A stretch of 64,000 nucleotides of DNA from Salaquimonas sp. (GCA_022340185.1 JAJDOK010000032.1:1-64000), one strand, 5' to 3'. Positions 17,802-29,968 are shown, counted from the first letter of the stretch. The notes: a model not told the origin generated them from the letters alone. Translations and numbers: made by a program.

Positions 17802-18650
17802 ATGAACACCGGCGAACCGCTCTTCGATCCCCGACGGTTATTCGCGTTGCGCGAACGCGCGCTGCGTATGGCGCGTACCGACGCCGGTTTCCTGCTCAAC
17901 CACGTCGCGGACGAAATGGTCGGCCGATTGAGCGCCACCAACCGGACCTTCACCCGCGCCGTCGATTTTCTGACACCGGGCCCGGGGCTCGGAGCTGCGC
18001 TGGCGAAAATCGCACCTGGTCTCGGAATCGACCACATCGCTCACGCAGACTGGCTTGCCGGTGGCAAGGAGATCGAAACGGTGCTGGCGCCGGAAAGCCG
18101 CAATCTCGTCGTTTCCGCCTTCGGCCTGCACTGGATCGACGATCTGCCCGGCGCACTCGCGCTGATCCGCCGGGTGCTGAAACCCGACGGTCTGTTCATG
18201 GCGGTATTGCCGGCAGAGGGTACGCTCGGCGAATTGCGCGAAGCGTTGATCGCAGCCGAGGCGGAACTTTCAGGCGGCGCCAGCCAGCGCATCGATCCCT
18301 TTGCCGATGTCCGTCAGGCCGGTTCGCTGCTGCAGGGAGCGGGTTTCGCCCTGCCGGTCGCGGATATCGAGCGTCTGGTCGTGCGTTATGATTCGGTCGC
18401 TGCACTCGTCGCCGATCTGCGTGCCATGGGTGCAACCTCGGCGCTTGCCGAAAATCGAAGACCCCTGCCGCGCGCTGTTCCCGCACGGCTGGAGGCGATC
18501 TACGCCGAACGCTATTCAGACCCTGACGGGCGTATCAGGGCCAGTTTCAATCTGTTGCATCTGACGGGATGGGCGCCGCACGAGAGTCAGCAGCAGCCGC
18601 TGAAACCAGGATCGGCTGAAGTGAACCTTGCCGAAGCCCTCAGGAAATAA
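17802..18650 (+). CDS. class I SAM-dependent methyltransferase-like protein (NDUFAF5-like)
   Basis: This 282-residue protein resembles the alphaproteobacterial relatives of BioC and mitochondrial NDUFAF5, a complex I assembly factor that hydroxylates an arginine. The N-terminus (LFDPRRLFALRERALRMAR, then FLLNHVADEMVGRL) and the segment SAFGLHWIDDLPGAL followed by RVLKPDGLF are typical. A canonical GxGxG loop is hard to find, so catalytic capacity is uncertain. The start at 17802 is the first ATG that fits homologues; the open frame upstream overlaps comF. It is divergent from comF, with which it shares a 64-base promoter region. Confidence 0.82.
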   Translation: MNTGEPLFDPRRLFALRERALRMARTDAGFLLNHVADEMVGRLSATNRTFTRAVDFLTPGPGLGAALAKIAPGLGIDHIAHADWLAGGKEIETVLAPESRNLVVSAFGLHWIDDLPGALALIRRVLKPDGLFMAVLPAEGTLGELREALIAAEAELSGGASQRIDPFADVRQAGSLLQGAGFALPVADIERLVVRYDSVAALVADLRAMGATSALAENRRPLPRAVPARLEAIYAERYSDPDGRIRASFNLLHLTGWAPHESQQQPLKPGSAEVNLAEALRK

Positions 18651-18656
18651 GGGAAC

Positions 18657-18821
18657 TCAGTTCATATTCGGAAATTTTTCGGCGACAGCGTTCATGTTTG
18701 CCTTGTTGGCTTCGCCAACTGCTCTGATGCCACCGATTGTCGCCACCGAAACAAGCATGGCGATCAATGCATACTCGATGGCTGTCGCGCCTGAGCATTG
18801 TTTGATAAACCGTTTGAGCAT
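18657..18821 (-). CDS. Flp family type IVb pilin
   Basis: A 54-residue pilin precursor is encoded on the minus strand. It has a short leader MLKRFIKQCSGATAIEYAL in which Gly11 and Glu16 fit prepilin-peptidase processing with the usual E+5, then a single hydrophobic helix ALIAMLVSVATIGGIRAVG and a short polar tail ending NMN. An AAGGTG ribosome-binding site lies 7-8 bases before ATG 18821. Flp pilins form adhesive bundles when assembled by the Tad/Cpa machinery. None of that machinery is in this window, so assembly genes must lie elsewhere or this is an orphan. Confidence 0.88.
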   Translation of the reverse strand: MLKRFIKQCSGATAIEYALIAMLVSVATIGGIRAVGEANKANMNAVAEKFPNMN

Positions 18822-18929
18822 CGTTTCGCACCTTTTTGAACGACTCCGGACGACGAGCGCTCCGGATACGCATCGCCAAATTAGGGCGCGAACATGAAGT
18901 TGTGATTAATGATCAGACTTTACAGAGGA

Positions 18930-19268
18930 TTAACGGCTGTTTGGCGGACAAACCGGCGAACCTTTGGTTTCGCACACCACCTGCGGCGAGGACCAGAGCA
19001 CGCTTTTGCGGATCGTATAGCGTCCACTCGCCGGCACCGAACCCGTCGTGGTCTGGTCAATCCCTTCCTGCCTGTCCTGGCGCGCGGCGATCAGATAGGT
19101 GGTCGCACTTTCAAGTGCCGGCGCGCCAAGTAGCGCCAGCGCAAGCCCGGCGGCGCAGAACAGCAGCGCAGCCTGTATCGTCATCCCGCCGCCATTGTGC
19201 CGGACAAACCGGTCAGGCGTCGCATCGCCGAACCTGGCAATCTTGGAATGGATGGTTCCCGCTTTCAC
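18930..19268 (-). CDS. small membrane protein upstream of the pilin gene, TadE-like N-terminus
   Basis: I do not recognise a firm family for this 112-residue protein. Residues 26-50 run HNGGGMTIQAALLF into a hydrophobic helix, like the processed N-termini of TadE/TadF pseudopilins (Gly before a hydrophobic segment), but the conserved Glu is replaced by Gln in MTIQAA. The C-terminal half has two cysteines (VVCETKGSPVC) that could form a disulfide outside the membrane. The start is GTG 19268 with AGAGGA close ahead. It lies 108 bases upstream of the pilin gene on the same strand, which suggests a shared pilus role. Confidence 0.6.
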   Translation of the reverse strand: MKAGTIHSKIARFGDATPDRFVRHNGGGMTIQAALLFCAAGLALALLGAPALESATTYLIAARQDRQEGIDQTTTGSVPASGRYTIRKSVLWSSPQVVCETKGSPVCPPNSR

Positions 19269-19343
19269 AATCCTCTTTCCCCTATCAAGAGGCGTCCCGT
19301 GCCGACGGCGAGGCCGTGCGACAAGATTAAAATGCGGTCAAAA

Positions 19344-19742
19344 TCATAAAAGTTCCATTAACGCCGGGATCAATGGTTCGTCCGCTTCGGGCATGGGAAA
19401 TTCCCTAAGGCGGTTCGCCCGCACCCATTTCAGCGCGGCGTGTTCGTGCGCGATCGCCGGCCCCTCCCATTTGCGGCAGACGTAAAGCGGCATCAGCAGA
19501 TGGAAATCGTCATAGGCATGGCTGGCGAATGTCAGCGGCGCCAGGCACGAAGCCCAGGTCGTCACACCCAATTCCTCGTCGAGTTCGCGGATGAGGCAGG
19601 CTTCCGGCGTCTCGCCTGCCTCGACCTTGCCGCCTGGAAATTCCCACAAGCCGGCCATAGCCTTGCCCTGCGGCCGCTGCGCGATCAGCACCCGATTGTC
19701 GGGGTCGATCAGCGCACAGGCGACAACCAGCATCAGCTTCAT
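19344..19742 (-). CDS. mutT: 8-oxo-dGTP diphosphatase / (deoxy)nucleoside triphosphate pyrophosphohydrolase
   Basis: MutT removes oxidised guanine nucleotides from the pool. The 132-residue Nudix protein has a full Nudix box from GGKVEAGETPEACLIRE into LDEELGV (about residues 37-60) and the MutT-like context GLWEFPGGK and YDDFHLLMPLYVC. Its ATG overlaps the stop of the upstream GNAT gene as ATGA. The association of argJ, a GNAT gene and mutT is familiar from rhizobial genomes. Confidence 0.92.
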   Translation of the reverse strand: MKLMLVVACALIDPDNRVLIAQRPQGKAMAGLWEFPGGKVEAGETPEACLIRELDEELGVTTWASCLAPLTFASHAYDDFHLLMPLYVCRKWEGPAIAHEHAALKWVRANRLREFPMPEADEPLIPALMELL

Positions 19743-20527
19743 CGCGATGCCCCCAGATAGGTGTAGCGGTAAATCTCTTCAAAACCGAGAAGCCGATAGA
19801 GCGCGACGGCAGGCGCATTGTCGGCGACGACCTGCAGCCATGCCGTGGTCGCACCGCGCCCGGACGCCCATTTGAGCGCGCTTTTCAGCACCGCCGCGCC
19901 ATGGCCTTCACGGCGGTGATCTTCATGTGTGGCGAGATCGAATATGCCGGCCAGTTCCCTGTCGCGCACGCATCGCACCACCGATAGCGGCGCTCCATCC
20001 TGATCGAACAGCGCGAACAATCCAACTTCCGCCTCGATATGGGAAATCACTTCCAGCAGGCCCGCCCGGTTCTTGTTGGTTTCGTGTCCGCTCGATCCGC
20101 CTTCCAGTTCGTCCGCCGCATCGACCCAGGCTACCGTATCCTGCAACGGCACCCGGTCGACGGCATCGGCCAATGGCATCGATTTGAGATCGCCGGTCAT
20201 CACCAGGCTTTCCTCGAATCGTTTCCAGCCGCGTTCCTCAAGCAGCGATTCGAGCGCCTTTGGAGCCAATGGCGAATGGCGGAAGATGAGTGGCCTGCCA
20301 TAGGCCTCGAACCGTCGGGCCGCCGTCTCGATGCGCTCGGAAAGATCGGCAGTATCGCTCGGGTCGAGCGGATTGACCGAATTCAGCCGCTTGGCCGGAT
20401 GGCCGGCGGTCAGCCTTATCGCCCAGGTTCCGTCGAAATAGGTGGTTGTCGCGGGAAAGGAGCGGAATGCAACCGCCTCCATCCGTCGCACCCGGCCGAG
20501 ATCCGGGCTGGTGTCCGGCGCGTTCAT
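19739..20527 (-). CDS. GNAT family N-acetyltransferase
   Basis: This 262-residue protein has a C-terminal GNAT domain with the acetyl-CoA loop EDHRREGHGAAVLKSAL and the final strand VVADNAPAVALYRLLGFEE. The N-terminal half (WAIRLTAGHPAKRLNSVNPL) is typical of a two-domain GNAT group found next to argJ in rhizobia. The acceptor is unknown. I start at ATG 20527, where homologues begin just ahead of DLGRVRRMEAVAF; a GTG at 20569 lacks a ribosome-binding site. It lies 52 bases after argJ and overlaps mutT by ATGA. Confidence 0.85.
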   Translation of the reverse strand: MNAPDTSPDLGRVRRMEAVAFRSFPATTTYFDGTWAIRLTAGHPAKRLNSVNPLDPSDTADLSERIETAARRFEAYGRPLIFRHSPLAPKALESLLEERGWKRFEESLVMTGDLKSMPLADAVDRVPLQDTVAWVDAADELEGGSSGHETNKNRAGLLEVISHIEAEVGLFALFDQDGAPLSVVRCVRDRELAGIFDLATHEDHRREGHGAAVLKSALKWASGRGATTAWLQVVADNAPAVALYRLLGFEEIYRYTYLGASR

Positions 20528-20579
20528 CCCCTGGCCCGGCTTCCCGACTGGACCACCGGGCACAAGCACAGGTATCGTA

Positions 20580-21815
20580 TCAACTGCGGTAATCCCCGTT
20601 GATGGCGATATAATCGTGGGTCAGGTCGCAGGTCCACACTGTCGCCTTGCTGTTTCCCACGCCGACATCGATCGTGATCGGTATATAGTCCTTCTTCATG
20701 ACCGCCGTGGTCGCTGCCTCGTCATAGTCGGGATCGCGCTCGCCATTCTTCGCCACCCGGATATCGCCGAAGAAAACCGACATCCTGTCACGGTCGGCCG
20801 GCTCTCCTGCCTTCCCGACCGCCATGACGATGCGTCCCCAATTGGCGTCCTCGCCGGCGACCGCTGTCTTGACCAGTGGCGAATTGGCAACCGACAGCGC
20901 GATTTTCTTGGCCGACTTGGCGGAACTCGCGCCCTTCACGGCAATCTCGACATGCTTGGTCGCGCCTTCACCGTCGCGCACCACCATCATGGCGAGTTCG
21001 TGCAGCACCTCGTCCAGCGCGTGGCGCAGCGACTTGACGCGGCGATCCTTGGCGTCGGCGATCGGCCGCGAACCATTCGAGGCCGAAAACAGCAGCAGCG
21101 TATCGCTGGTCGACGTGTCGCTGTCGACCGTGATTGCGTTGAAACTGCCCTGCACGCCCTTCGACAGCAGCTTCTGCAACACGGGTGCAGCCACAGGCAG
21201 ATCGGTAACGACGAAAGACAGCATCGTCGCCATGTCGGGTGCGATCATGCCCGCGCCCTTGGCCATGCCGGTAACGACGTAGTCCCGCCCGTTGGCCTTG
21301 AATTGTCGGGTCGCCAGTTTCGGATAGGTGTCCGTCGTCATGATCGCTTTGGCGGCATCCAACCAGCCATCCTCGTGCGCGACCGTCTCCAGTTCTTCCA
21401 GATGCGCAGTAAAGCCCGAAACGTCGAGCGGCTCGCCGATCACGCCCGTTGAAGCCAGAAAGACCTCGCTCTTGCGGCAGCCGAACGCGAGGCTGGCCGC
21501 TTCCGCCGAAAGGCGTACGCTCTCACGGCCTCGTTTGCCGGTAAACGCGTTCGCATTGCCGGAATTGACAACGACACAGCGTGCCTTGCTGCCCTTGAGC
21601 CGCTTGCGGCACCAGTCAACCGGGGCGGAGGAACATTTCGACTGCGTGAAAACACCGGCGACCTGGGCCGGTTTGTCGAAGACGATCGCCATGAGGTCCT
21701 TGCGGTTCTCGTAGCGGATGCCGGCCTCCACGGCGCCGAGCCGCACTCCGGCGACCGGCGGCACCTCGGGAAAAGTCTTGGGCGCAAGCGGGGAAATCTT
21801 GGCGCTCATCTTCAT
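20580..21815 (-). CDS. argJ: bifunctional glutamate N-acetyltransferase/amino-acid acetyltransferase ArgJ
   Basis: ArgJ recycles the acetyl group from N-acetylornithine to glutamate in arginine synthesis and can also use acetyl-CoA. It cleaves itself at a conserved ATML site, visible here in [16 protein letters not shown] near the middle of the 411-residue chain, where the threonine becomes the nucleophile. The N-terminal [11 protein letters not shown] and C-terminal GEDANWGRI blocks are also typical. ATG 21815 follows TGGAG at 5 bases. It sits 24 bases after the PPIase gene, probably as one operon. Confidence 0.96.
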   Translation of the reverse strand: MKMSAKISPLAPKTFPEVPPVAGVRLGAVEAGIRYENRKDLMAIVFDKPAQVAGVFTQSKCSSAPVDWCRKRLKGSKARCVVVNSGNANAFTGKRGRESVRLSAEAASLAFGCRKSEVFLASTGVIGEPLDVSGFTAHLEELETVAHEDGWLDAAKAIMTTDTYPKLATRQFKANGRDYVVTGMAKGAGMIAPDMATMLSFVVTDLPVAAPVLQKLLSKGVQGSFNAITVDSDTSTSDTLLLFSASNGSRPIADAKDRRVKSLRHALDEVLHELAMMVVRDGEGATKHVEIAVKGASSAKSAKKIALSVANSPLVKTAVAGEDANWGRIVMAVGKAGEPADRDRMSVFFGDIRVAKNGERDPDYDEAATTAVMKKDYIPITIDVGVGNSKATVWTCDLTHDYIAINGDYRS

Positions 21816-21839
21816 GCGTCTCCAGTTGCGCGCAACGCG

Positions 21840-22781
21840 CTACTGAACACCGGCCTTCTCGAGCTGCGATTTGAGTTTCTCGTCGATGACTTCGACCTTG
21901 GCGGCATCGCGAGCCTCCTTGAGAAGCATGTTGTATTTCTCGCGCAACAGCACCTGGCGCACCTGATCCTTGACCTTTTCAAAGGCCGGCGGCTGGGAAA
22001 GCCGTTCATCTTCCTTCTTGATCACATGCCAGCCGAACTGGGTCTTGACCGGCTTCTTGGTGTATTCGCCCTTCTTCAGCGCAAATGCAGCCGCCTCGAA
22101 TTCGGGCACCATGCGGCCTTTGCCGAAAAAGCCCAGATCGCCGCCATCCTTGCCGCTTGGGCCGGTTGATTTTTCCTTGGCGACTTCGGCGAAATCCTTG
22201 CCGGCATCGAGTTCGGCGATGACAGCGTTGGCCTCCTCCTCGGTCTTGAGCAGGATATGGCGGGCCCGGATTTCCTGTTCCGGTTTGTTGGCGGCAACTT
22301 CCTTGTCATAGCGCGCCTTGACCTCTTCATCGGTAACGGAGTTGAGCACGCGCTGCTGGAAGTAGAAATTGTGCAATGCCTGGTCGCGCAGGAAAGCCAT
22401 GCGCGCCTTGAACTCGGGATTGTTCTCGTCCAGACCGGAGGCTTCCGCCGCGCGCGCCAGCGCCTTGATGTCGATCAGCGCGTTGAGCGCCGCTGCCCGG
22501 CGCAATTCCTGCGGCACCTTGGCGAACTGGTCGTTCAGCTGCTGGGCTGCGAATTCGACGTCCTGCTCGGTAATCGGCTGGCCGCCAACATTCGCCACCA
22601 CGGTATCCTTGGGCACCACCACGGCCGGCGCCGCGGTGTCCTGCGCCGGCTTTTCGTCCTGCGCGAATGCGGGAAATACCGCACCCCCCGCCAATGTGCC
22701 GGTCACCAGCGCGACGGCAATCTGCCTTGTTGCCCCGCTGGCGAGACGGCTGGTCTGACGAAGTAGAATGGGGGCTGACAT
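21840..22781 (-). CDS. parvulin-type peptidyl-prolyl cis-trans isomerase (SurA/PrsA-like), periplasmic
   Basis: This 313-residue protein has a signal peptide ending near AVFPAFAQD (about residue 40), an N-terminal SurA-like chaperone region (about 60-150) and a rotamase domain with RARHILLKTEEEA, GDLGFFGKGRMVPEFE and TQFGWHVIKK (about 165-265). It should assist folding of exported proteins. Position directly upstream of argJ and divergent from secA is a recurrent rhizobial arrangement and fits a secretion-linked role. Confidence 0.92.
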   Translation of the reverse strand: MSAPILLRQTSRLASGATRQIAVALVTGTLAGGAVFPAFAQDEKPAQDTAAPAVVVPKDTVVANVGGQPITEQDVEFAAQQLNDQFAKVPQELRRAAALNALIDIKALARAAEASGLDENNPEFKARMAFLRDQALHNFYFQQRVLNSVTDEEVKARYDKEVAANKPEQEIRARHILLKTEEEANAVIAELDAGKDFAEVAKEKSTGPSGKDGGDLGFFGKGRMVPEFEAAAFALKKGEYTKKPVKTQFGWHVIKKEDERLSQPPAFEKVKDQVRQVLLREKYNMLLKEARDAAKVEVIDEKLKSQLEKAGVQ

Positions 22782-23074
22782 GTACTTTCCTCTCCGGATT
22801 GGTTGCGCCTGATTTCGGGCGCGAAGCCCTGAACCTCAAATGTGGTCGGTCCAAGACCACGCCGAAGGCGGCGCTTTCGTGGCGTTGACAAGCTTTTCGC
22901 CCCCTCTTATCTGTCCTGCAATCCGGCGTCCAGAAACTTTGCCACGTGCGTTGAGGTTTCCGCCGGTGTCTCATGGCCCTTGCCGCGCCCCGTTTCCGGA
23001 GATTGGCATGCGGCACAATCGAACGAAAACCTGCCCCTCACCCTGGCTGCGGGCAGAGCTTTGAAGAGGCCTCA

Positions 23075-25831
<2,757 letters not shown>

Positions 25832-25844
25832 CGAACCGCCGCGT

Positions 25845-26189
25845 CTAGGTCTCGCTCCATACTGCCATCTCGTTGCCGCCCGGCTCGCGGAAATGAAGTC
25901 GCCGCCCGCCCGGAAACGCATAGGCCGGACGCAAGATTTCCCCGCCGGCTGCCACAATGCGCTTCTCAGCCTCCTCCAGATTGCCTGTCTTGAGAATGAC
26001 AAGCGGCGCACCGCCGGACCGCTCCCCGGTTCCGTCGATGCCGCCATCGATCCCCGCATCCGCGAAGGCCTGGTAGGTCGGACCGTAATCGGCAAACGAC
26101 CAGTCGAACGCCTTGGTGAAGAATTTCTTCGACGCTGCAATGTCACCGCTGGCAAACTCGACATAGTCGATTTTCAAATCGTCGCTCAT
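25845..26189 (-). CDS. VOC family protein (glyoxalase/bleomycin-resistance fold)
   Basis: This 114-residue protein has the paired beta-alpha-beta layout of the vicinal oxygen chelate superfamily: DYVEFASGDIAASKKFFTKA in the first half and ILRPAYAFPGGRRLHFREP with GGNEMAVW in the second. Members include lyases, dioxygenases and resistance proteins, and the activity here cannot be assigned. It is convergent with secA, whose stop is 13 bases away. Confidence 0.85.
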   Translation of the reverse strand: MSDDLKIDYVEFASGDIAASKKFFTKAFDWSFADYGPTYQAFADAGIDGGIDGTGERSGGAPLVILKTGNLEEAEKRIVAAGGEILRPAYAFPGGRRLHFREPGGNEMAVWSET

Positions 26190-26269
26190 GCTTTTATCTC
26201 CCGTAAATTGTTCCCTTTTTGTTCTATTTTATCGACGCGATGTTTGCAAGCCGACTCACAGTGCGACGG

Positions 26270-26545
26270 TCACGCTGCCGCGCGACGCGGCACCCTGACA
26301 CGGCGGAAGATTTCCACGATCCCCGAACGCGTACAGGCGACCGCACCCATCCTCAGTGCGCGGTCGCGCTCAATTCCGGTAATGTCGTAATGCGGCGCGC
26401 TCGTCTTCGGCGGCCCCTGATAGGACAGCCTGTGCACGCCCAGGCGGTGGGCGAAACGGTGCAGTTCGGCCTCGTCATCGGCCAGCAGATGGCACCATTT
26501 ACGGCCCTTCCAGTGCCAGATCGCATCGTCGACATAAACCGCCAT
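26270..26545 (-). CDS. DUF4031 domain-containing protein
   Basis: This 91-residue protein matches DUF4031: MAVYVDDAIWHWKGRKWCH, then HLLADDEAELHRFAHRLGV, then PHYDITGIERDRALRMGAV. The family is widespread and of unknown function. ATG 26545 follows GAAGG at 7 bases; the longer frame upstream has no family match. It is downstream of the L,D-transpeptidase gene on the same strand, 80 bases away. Confidence 0.85.
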   Translation of the reverse strand: MAVYVDDAIWHWKGRKWCHLLADDEAELHRFAHRLGVHRLSYQGPPKTSAPHYDITGIERDRALRMGAVACTRSGIVEIFRRVRVPRRAAA

Positions 26546-26625
26546 GAATCGCCCTTCATGTTCGCTGACCCGCGATGATTTTACGGTTGCCGGCACCAGG
26601 TCAAGCCCGCAGGAAGCAGGCGCGC

Positions 26626-27714
26626 CTACCCTTTCGGCGAGAACAGCCTTTGCAGCCAATTCTTCTTCTTGGCCGATGCGGCCTCGGCGCTGAGCGGCGA
26701 AGGTTGGGGAACCGGGACTGCTTCACCGGCATTGGTGGTCGTCGCAGCACTTTCCTCGGCAGGTTGTGCCGCAGCCGCCGCAGGCGCGGTGTTCGTGTCC
26801 TGCGATATGTTCGCCACGCTCGTCTTGCCGGCAAACAGGTCGCGGATCGCCTTCTTCTTCAGGACTTCCTCGAAAACTTCCTCGTCCTTCGTCACCTTCT
26901 GCGAATAGGCGAGCGCCAGGCTGTCGGGCGTCGTCGTCTCGGGGCAGGCGCGGGTCGGCTTGAAGTCCTTTTCGTCTTCCGCGATGCGGTTGAACACATA
27001 TTGCCGGTCGCAGACATCGACCTTCGGCGGATGATGCGTGATCGCGAAATGGTCGCTGCCTTCCTTCAGCATCTTCCAGAACTCGAAATTCGGATCATCC
27101 TTGTGCAGGGCCATGTTCTCCGGCGTCATGCGGAACGGAAAGGCCTGGACCTGGAAGCTCTTCTGGCCGCCCTTGAAGGCTTCGCGCGCCAGCGAATAGA
27201 TTTCGCCGATACGTTCGTCCGTCATCGAATAGCAGCCCGCCGACGAACACGCACCGTGCACCATCAGATTGGAGCCGGTACGCCCGTTGGCGCGGTCATA
27301 GCTGTTGGGAAAGCCGATGTTGAAGGACAGGTAGTAGTCCGACTTCGGATTCATCTGGTAGGGATTGATGGTGTAGAACCCTTCAGGCGCCTGGCGGTCG
27401 CCCTCCTTGAATTTCGGCCCCAGCTTGCCCGACCATTTGCAGATCTGGTAGGTCTCGAGCAGGTCGTATTCGCCCTTGTCGGTCTGCTTCCAGACTTCCA
27501 GCTCGCTTTCTTCCTTGAAGATGCGGATCATGATCGGCGAGGCCGCCGTCATGCCCTTGGCCTTCATCTTCTTGACGAGCTTCTGCGAGATCGGTGTCTC
27601 TGCCTTGGGGAAGAGCGAGATCATGCCGCCGTCCTGACAGCCGCCGGCGAAGAGCGCCAGCGCCAGCAGGCCCATCGCGGCCGTCAGCCTCCAACCCTTG
27701 GTCTTCCCGATCAT
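26626..27714 (-). CDS. L,D-transpeptidase family lipoprotein (YafK-like)
   Basis: This 362-residue protein has a lipoprotein signal with lipobox LFAGGC (Cys26) and a YkuD-type catalytic domain of the YafK/murein-endopeptidase group (about 55-240). The active-site motif is MVHGACSSAGCYSM, with the catalytic cysteine in AGCYSM. The C-terminal third is Ala/Thr/Pro-rich and ends in a basic KKKNWLQRLFSPKG. Relatives form or cut 3-3 peptidoglycan cross-links or links to Braun-type lipoproteins. The precise reaction is inferred from family only. Confidence 0.9.
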   Translation of the reverse strand: MIGKTKGWRLTAAMGLLALALFAGGCQDGGMISLFPKAETPISQKLVKKMKAKGMTAASPIMIRIFKEESELEVWKQTDKGEYDLLETYQICKWSGKLGPKFKEGDRQAPEGFYTINPYQMNPKSDYYLSFNIGFPNSYDRANGRTGSNLMVHGACSSAGCYSMTDERIGEIYSLAREAFKGGQKSFQVQAFPFRMTPENMALHKDDPNFEFWKMLKEGSDHFAITHHPPKVDVCDRQYVFNRIAEDEKDFKPTRACPETTTPDSLALAYSQKVTKDEEVFEEVLKKKAIRDLFAGKTSVANISQDTNTAPAAAAAQPAEESAATTTNAGEAVPVPQPSPLSAEAASAKKKNWLQRLFSPKG

Positions 27715-27901
27715 CTTGCCCTTGCTGTCTGCCGAGTCTTGTCCCGTTCCCGCGCCTGGCGCTTGGCGAACTGATTCGTCAGATTACCCCGCCAGTCATC
27801 TAAATGTCCGGGATTCCGGATACCGGTTCAAGGTTTATAACCGGTTTCCTTCACTCCGAACGGGGCCAAATTTGGGCCGAGAGCCATTTCCACACGGCTT
27901 A

Positions 27902-28858
27902 TCAGGCGAGATTGCGGCCTATTGCAAGGAACTTCTCGCGGCGCTGCTGGCGCAATGCGTCGCCGTCTAGGCCGCCCAGTTCCTCCAGTGCGCTGCGTAT
28001 AGTCTCGCCCGTGTCCGCGAGCACGCCGGCCGGCTCGCGATGCGCTCCGCCAACCGGTTCGGCGATAATGCCATCGATCACGCCAAGCTGCTGAAGGTCC
28101 TGCGCGGTGATCTTCATCGATGTCGCGACATCCTTTGCCTTCGCCGCATCGCGCCACAGGATCGAAGCGGCGGCTTCGGGCGAGGCGACGGAGTAGATCG
28201 AATGCTGAAGCATGTAGACCCGGTTGGCCGTCGCAATCGCCATCGCGCCGCCTGAACCGCCCTCGCCGACGACAACCGAGACAAGAGGCACCCGGATGTT
28301 GAGGCATTTCTCGATCGAACGGGCAATCGCTTCCGCCTGGCCGCGTTCTTCCGCTCCGACACCCGGAAACGCGCCGGCGGTATCGACCAGCGTGATGACG
28401 GGGATGTCAAACCGGTCGGCAAGATCCATGATCCGGATCGCCTTCCTGTATCCCTCGGGCCGCGCCATGCCGAAATTATGTTTCAGCCGGCTTTCGGTGT
28501 CGGCGCCCTTTTCATGGCCGATGACGGCGACGGACTCGCCGTCGAACCGGCCGAATCCTGCGACAATCGCCATATCCTCGCCGAAATAGCGATCGCCCGA
28601 CAATGGCGTGAAATCGGTAATGAAGGCTCCCAGATAGTCCTTGAAATGCGGCCGGTCGGGATGGCGGGCGATCTGCGTCTTGTGCCAGGGCGTCAGCTTC
28701 GAATACAGATCGTTGAGCGTCTCGTTCGCCCTGATCTCCAGCTTCTCGATTTCGCCCGACAGATCAACGTTTTCGTCGCCCTCGGACATGGTGCGCAATT
28801 CGTGGATTTTTCCCTCGATATCGGCAACCGGCTTTTCGAATTCGAGATAGCTGCGCAT
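27902..28858 (-). CDS. accA: acetyl-CoA carboxylase carboxyltransferase subunit alpha
   Basis: AccA forms, with AccD, the carboxyltransferase that makes malonyl-CoA for fatty-acid synthesis. The 318-residue protein begins MRSYLEFEKPVADIEGKI and shows KLTPWHKTQIARHPDRPH, DTAGAFPGVGAEERGQAEAI and VVGEGGSGGAMAIATAN, all standard for the family. It is downstream of xerD on the same strand with a gap of 168 bases, where a TTGACA (28975-28970) might be part of its promoter though no good -10 follows. Confidence 0.96.
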   Translation of the reverse strand: MRSYLEFEKPVADIEGKIHELRTMSEGDENVDLSGEIEKLEIRANETLNDLYSKLTPWHKTQIARHPDRPHFKDYLGAFITDFTPLSGDRYFGEDMAIVAGFGRFDGESVAVIGHEKGADTESRLKHNFGMARPEGYRKAIRIMDLADRFDIPVITLVDTAGAFPGVGAEERGQAEAIARSIEKCLNIRVPLVSVVVGEGGSGGAMAIATANRVYMLQHSIYSVASPEAAASILWRDAAKAKDVATSMKITAQDLQQLGVIDGIIAEPVGGAHREPAGVLADTGETIRSALEELGGLDGDALRQQRREKFLAIGRNLA

Positions 28859-29026
28859 TCACCAGACTTCTTGTTTTGTTGGGATGGATGCCGAAGGCCG
28901 CGGCCCATGAGGTCGGTTCCAGGCGGTGACCTCAAAATCGCGCGGCACACTGGCTTTTGGGGTCAATAATGTCAATATTTTGTGCAGGCGCGAAGAAAGC
29001 GCCTTTTACCCCGCCCGATCGCCGTT

Positions 29027-29968
29027 TCACTTCCCCGGACGCGCCAGTGGATGGCCTTCCTCGACCAGCCGGCGGAGCCTCTCGTCGAGGATATGGGTAT
29101 AGATTTGCGTTGTGGATATGTCGGCATGGCCGAGCAATTGCTGCACGACGCGCAAATCTGCCCCGTTCTGCAACAGATGGCTGGCGAAAGCGTGACGCAG
29201 CACATGCGGTGACAGTTTCGAAGCGTCGAGACCGGCGCGAACGGCCAAATCCTTCAAATCCCGCGCGAAGGCCTGCCGCGTAACATGACCCTCGGCCGAG
29301 GAAGCCGGGAACAGGAATTCGGTCGATCTTGCCTTGTCGACAGCCCCCTTTCCGGCTTGTTTGCGCGCCGCCAGATAAGTGTCGATCGCCGCCTTGGAAC
29401 GTTCCGACAGGGGTACGATGCGTTCGCGTCCACCCTTGCCGGTGATCGAGAGAAAGGGCTGGTTCGGCCTTGCTGCGCCGGCAGGCAGGCTTACCAGTTC
29501 GCTGACCCGCATGCCGGTCGCATAGATCAGCTCGACCAGCGCCAGCATGCGCGCTGCCCGCACTTTCGCACTTGGCCGCCTTGCCGATTCCGCTTCGCTT
29601 TCCGCCTGCCCGATCAGACGGTCGACTTCCTCGATACGCATCACCTTTGGCAGCGGGCGGCCTGGCTTGGGTGCCGATACGGGTCCGCTCGGATCGTCGC
29701 CCCGCAGCCCCTCGGCAAACAGGAAACGATGGAACTGCCGGATCGCCGAAAGGTGCCGCGCCTGCGTCGTTGCGGCAAAACCGACGCGTGCCAGCATCTC
29801 CATATGCTTCTTGATATCGTCGGCCTCGGCGGTTTTGAAATCCCTGCCGGTACCTTCCAGAAAAGCGCGATAGGCCTCCAGATCGCGGGCATAGGATTCA
29901 AGCGTGTTCTTCGCCGCGCCGCGCTCGGCGCTCATCATCTCGAGGAAATTGTCGATCAGGTGGTGCAT
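29027..29968 (-). CDS. xerD: site-specific tyrosine recombinase XerD
   Basis: XerD with XerC resolves chromosome dimers at dif during division. The 313-residue protein has a SAM-like N-terminal core-binding domain (about 3-90) and a tyrosine recombinase domain with catalytic Arg in YATGMRVSELV, HVLRHAFASHLL, the later GHADISTTQIYTH with the nucleophilic tyrosine, and a C-terminal tail. GAGGTGGA precedes the start. The chromosomal housekeeping setting (accA, aroK) argues for the dif recombinase rather than a mobile-element integrase. Confidence 0.94.
   Translation of the reverse strand: MHHLIDNFLEMMSAERGAAKNTLESYARDLEAYRAFLEGTGRDFKTAEADDIKKHMEMLARVGFAATTQARHLSAIRQFHRFLFAEGLRGDDPSGPVSAPKPGRPLPKVMRIEEVDRLIGQAESEAESARRPSAKVRAARMLALVELIYATGMRVSELVSLPAGAARPNQPFLSITGKGGRERIVPLSERSKAAIDTYLAARKQAGKGAVDKARSTEFLFPASSAEGHVTRQAFARDLKDLAVRAGLDASKLSPHVLRHAFASHLLQNGADLRVVQQLLGHADISTTQIYTHILDERLRRLVEEGHPLARPGK

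Noticed and set aside
28982..29012. Hairpin AGGCGC/GCGCCT with TTTT on the plus strand between accA and xerD
   Set aside because: Both flanking genes are on the minus strand, so a plus-strand terminator has nothing to end; the stem is short and has no T-run on the minus strand.
29027..29968. Tyrosine recombinase as evidence of an integrated element
   Set aside because: The protein has XerD length and motifs and sits among housekeeping genes; no att-like repeats or mobile genes are nearby.
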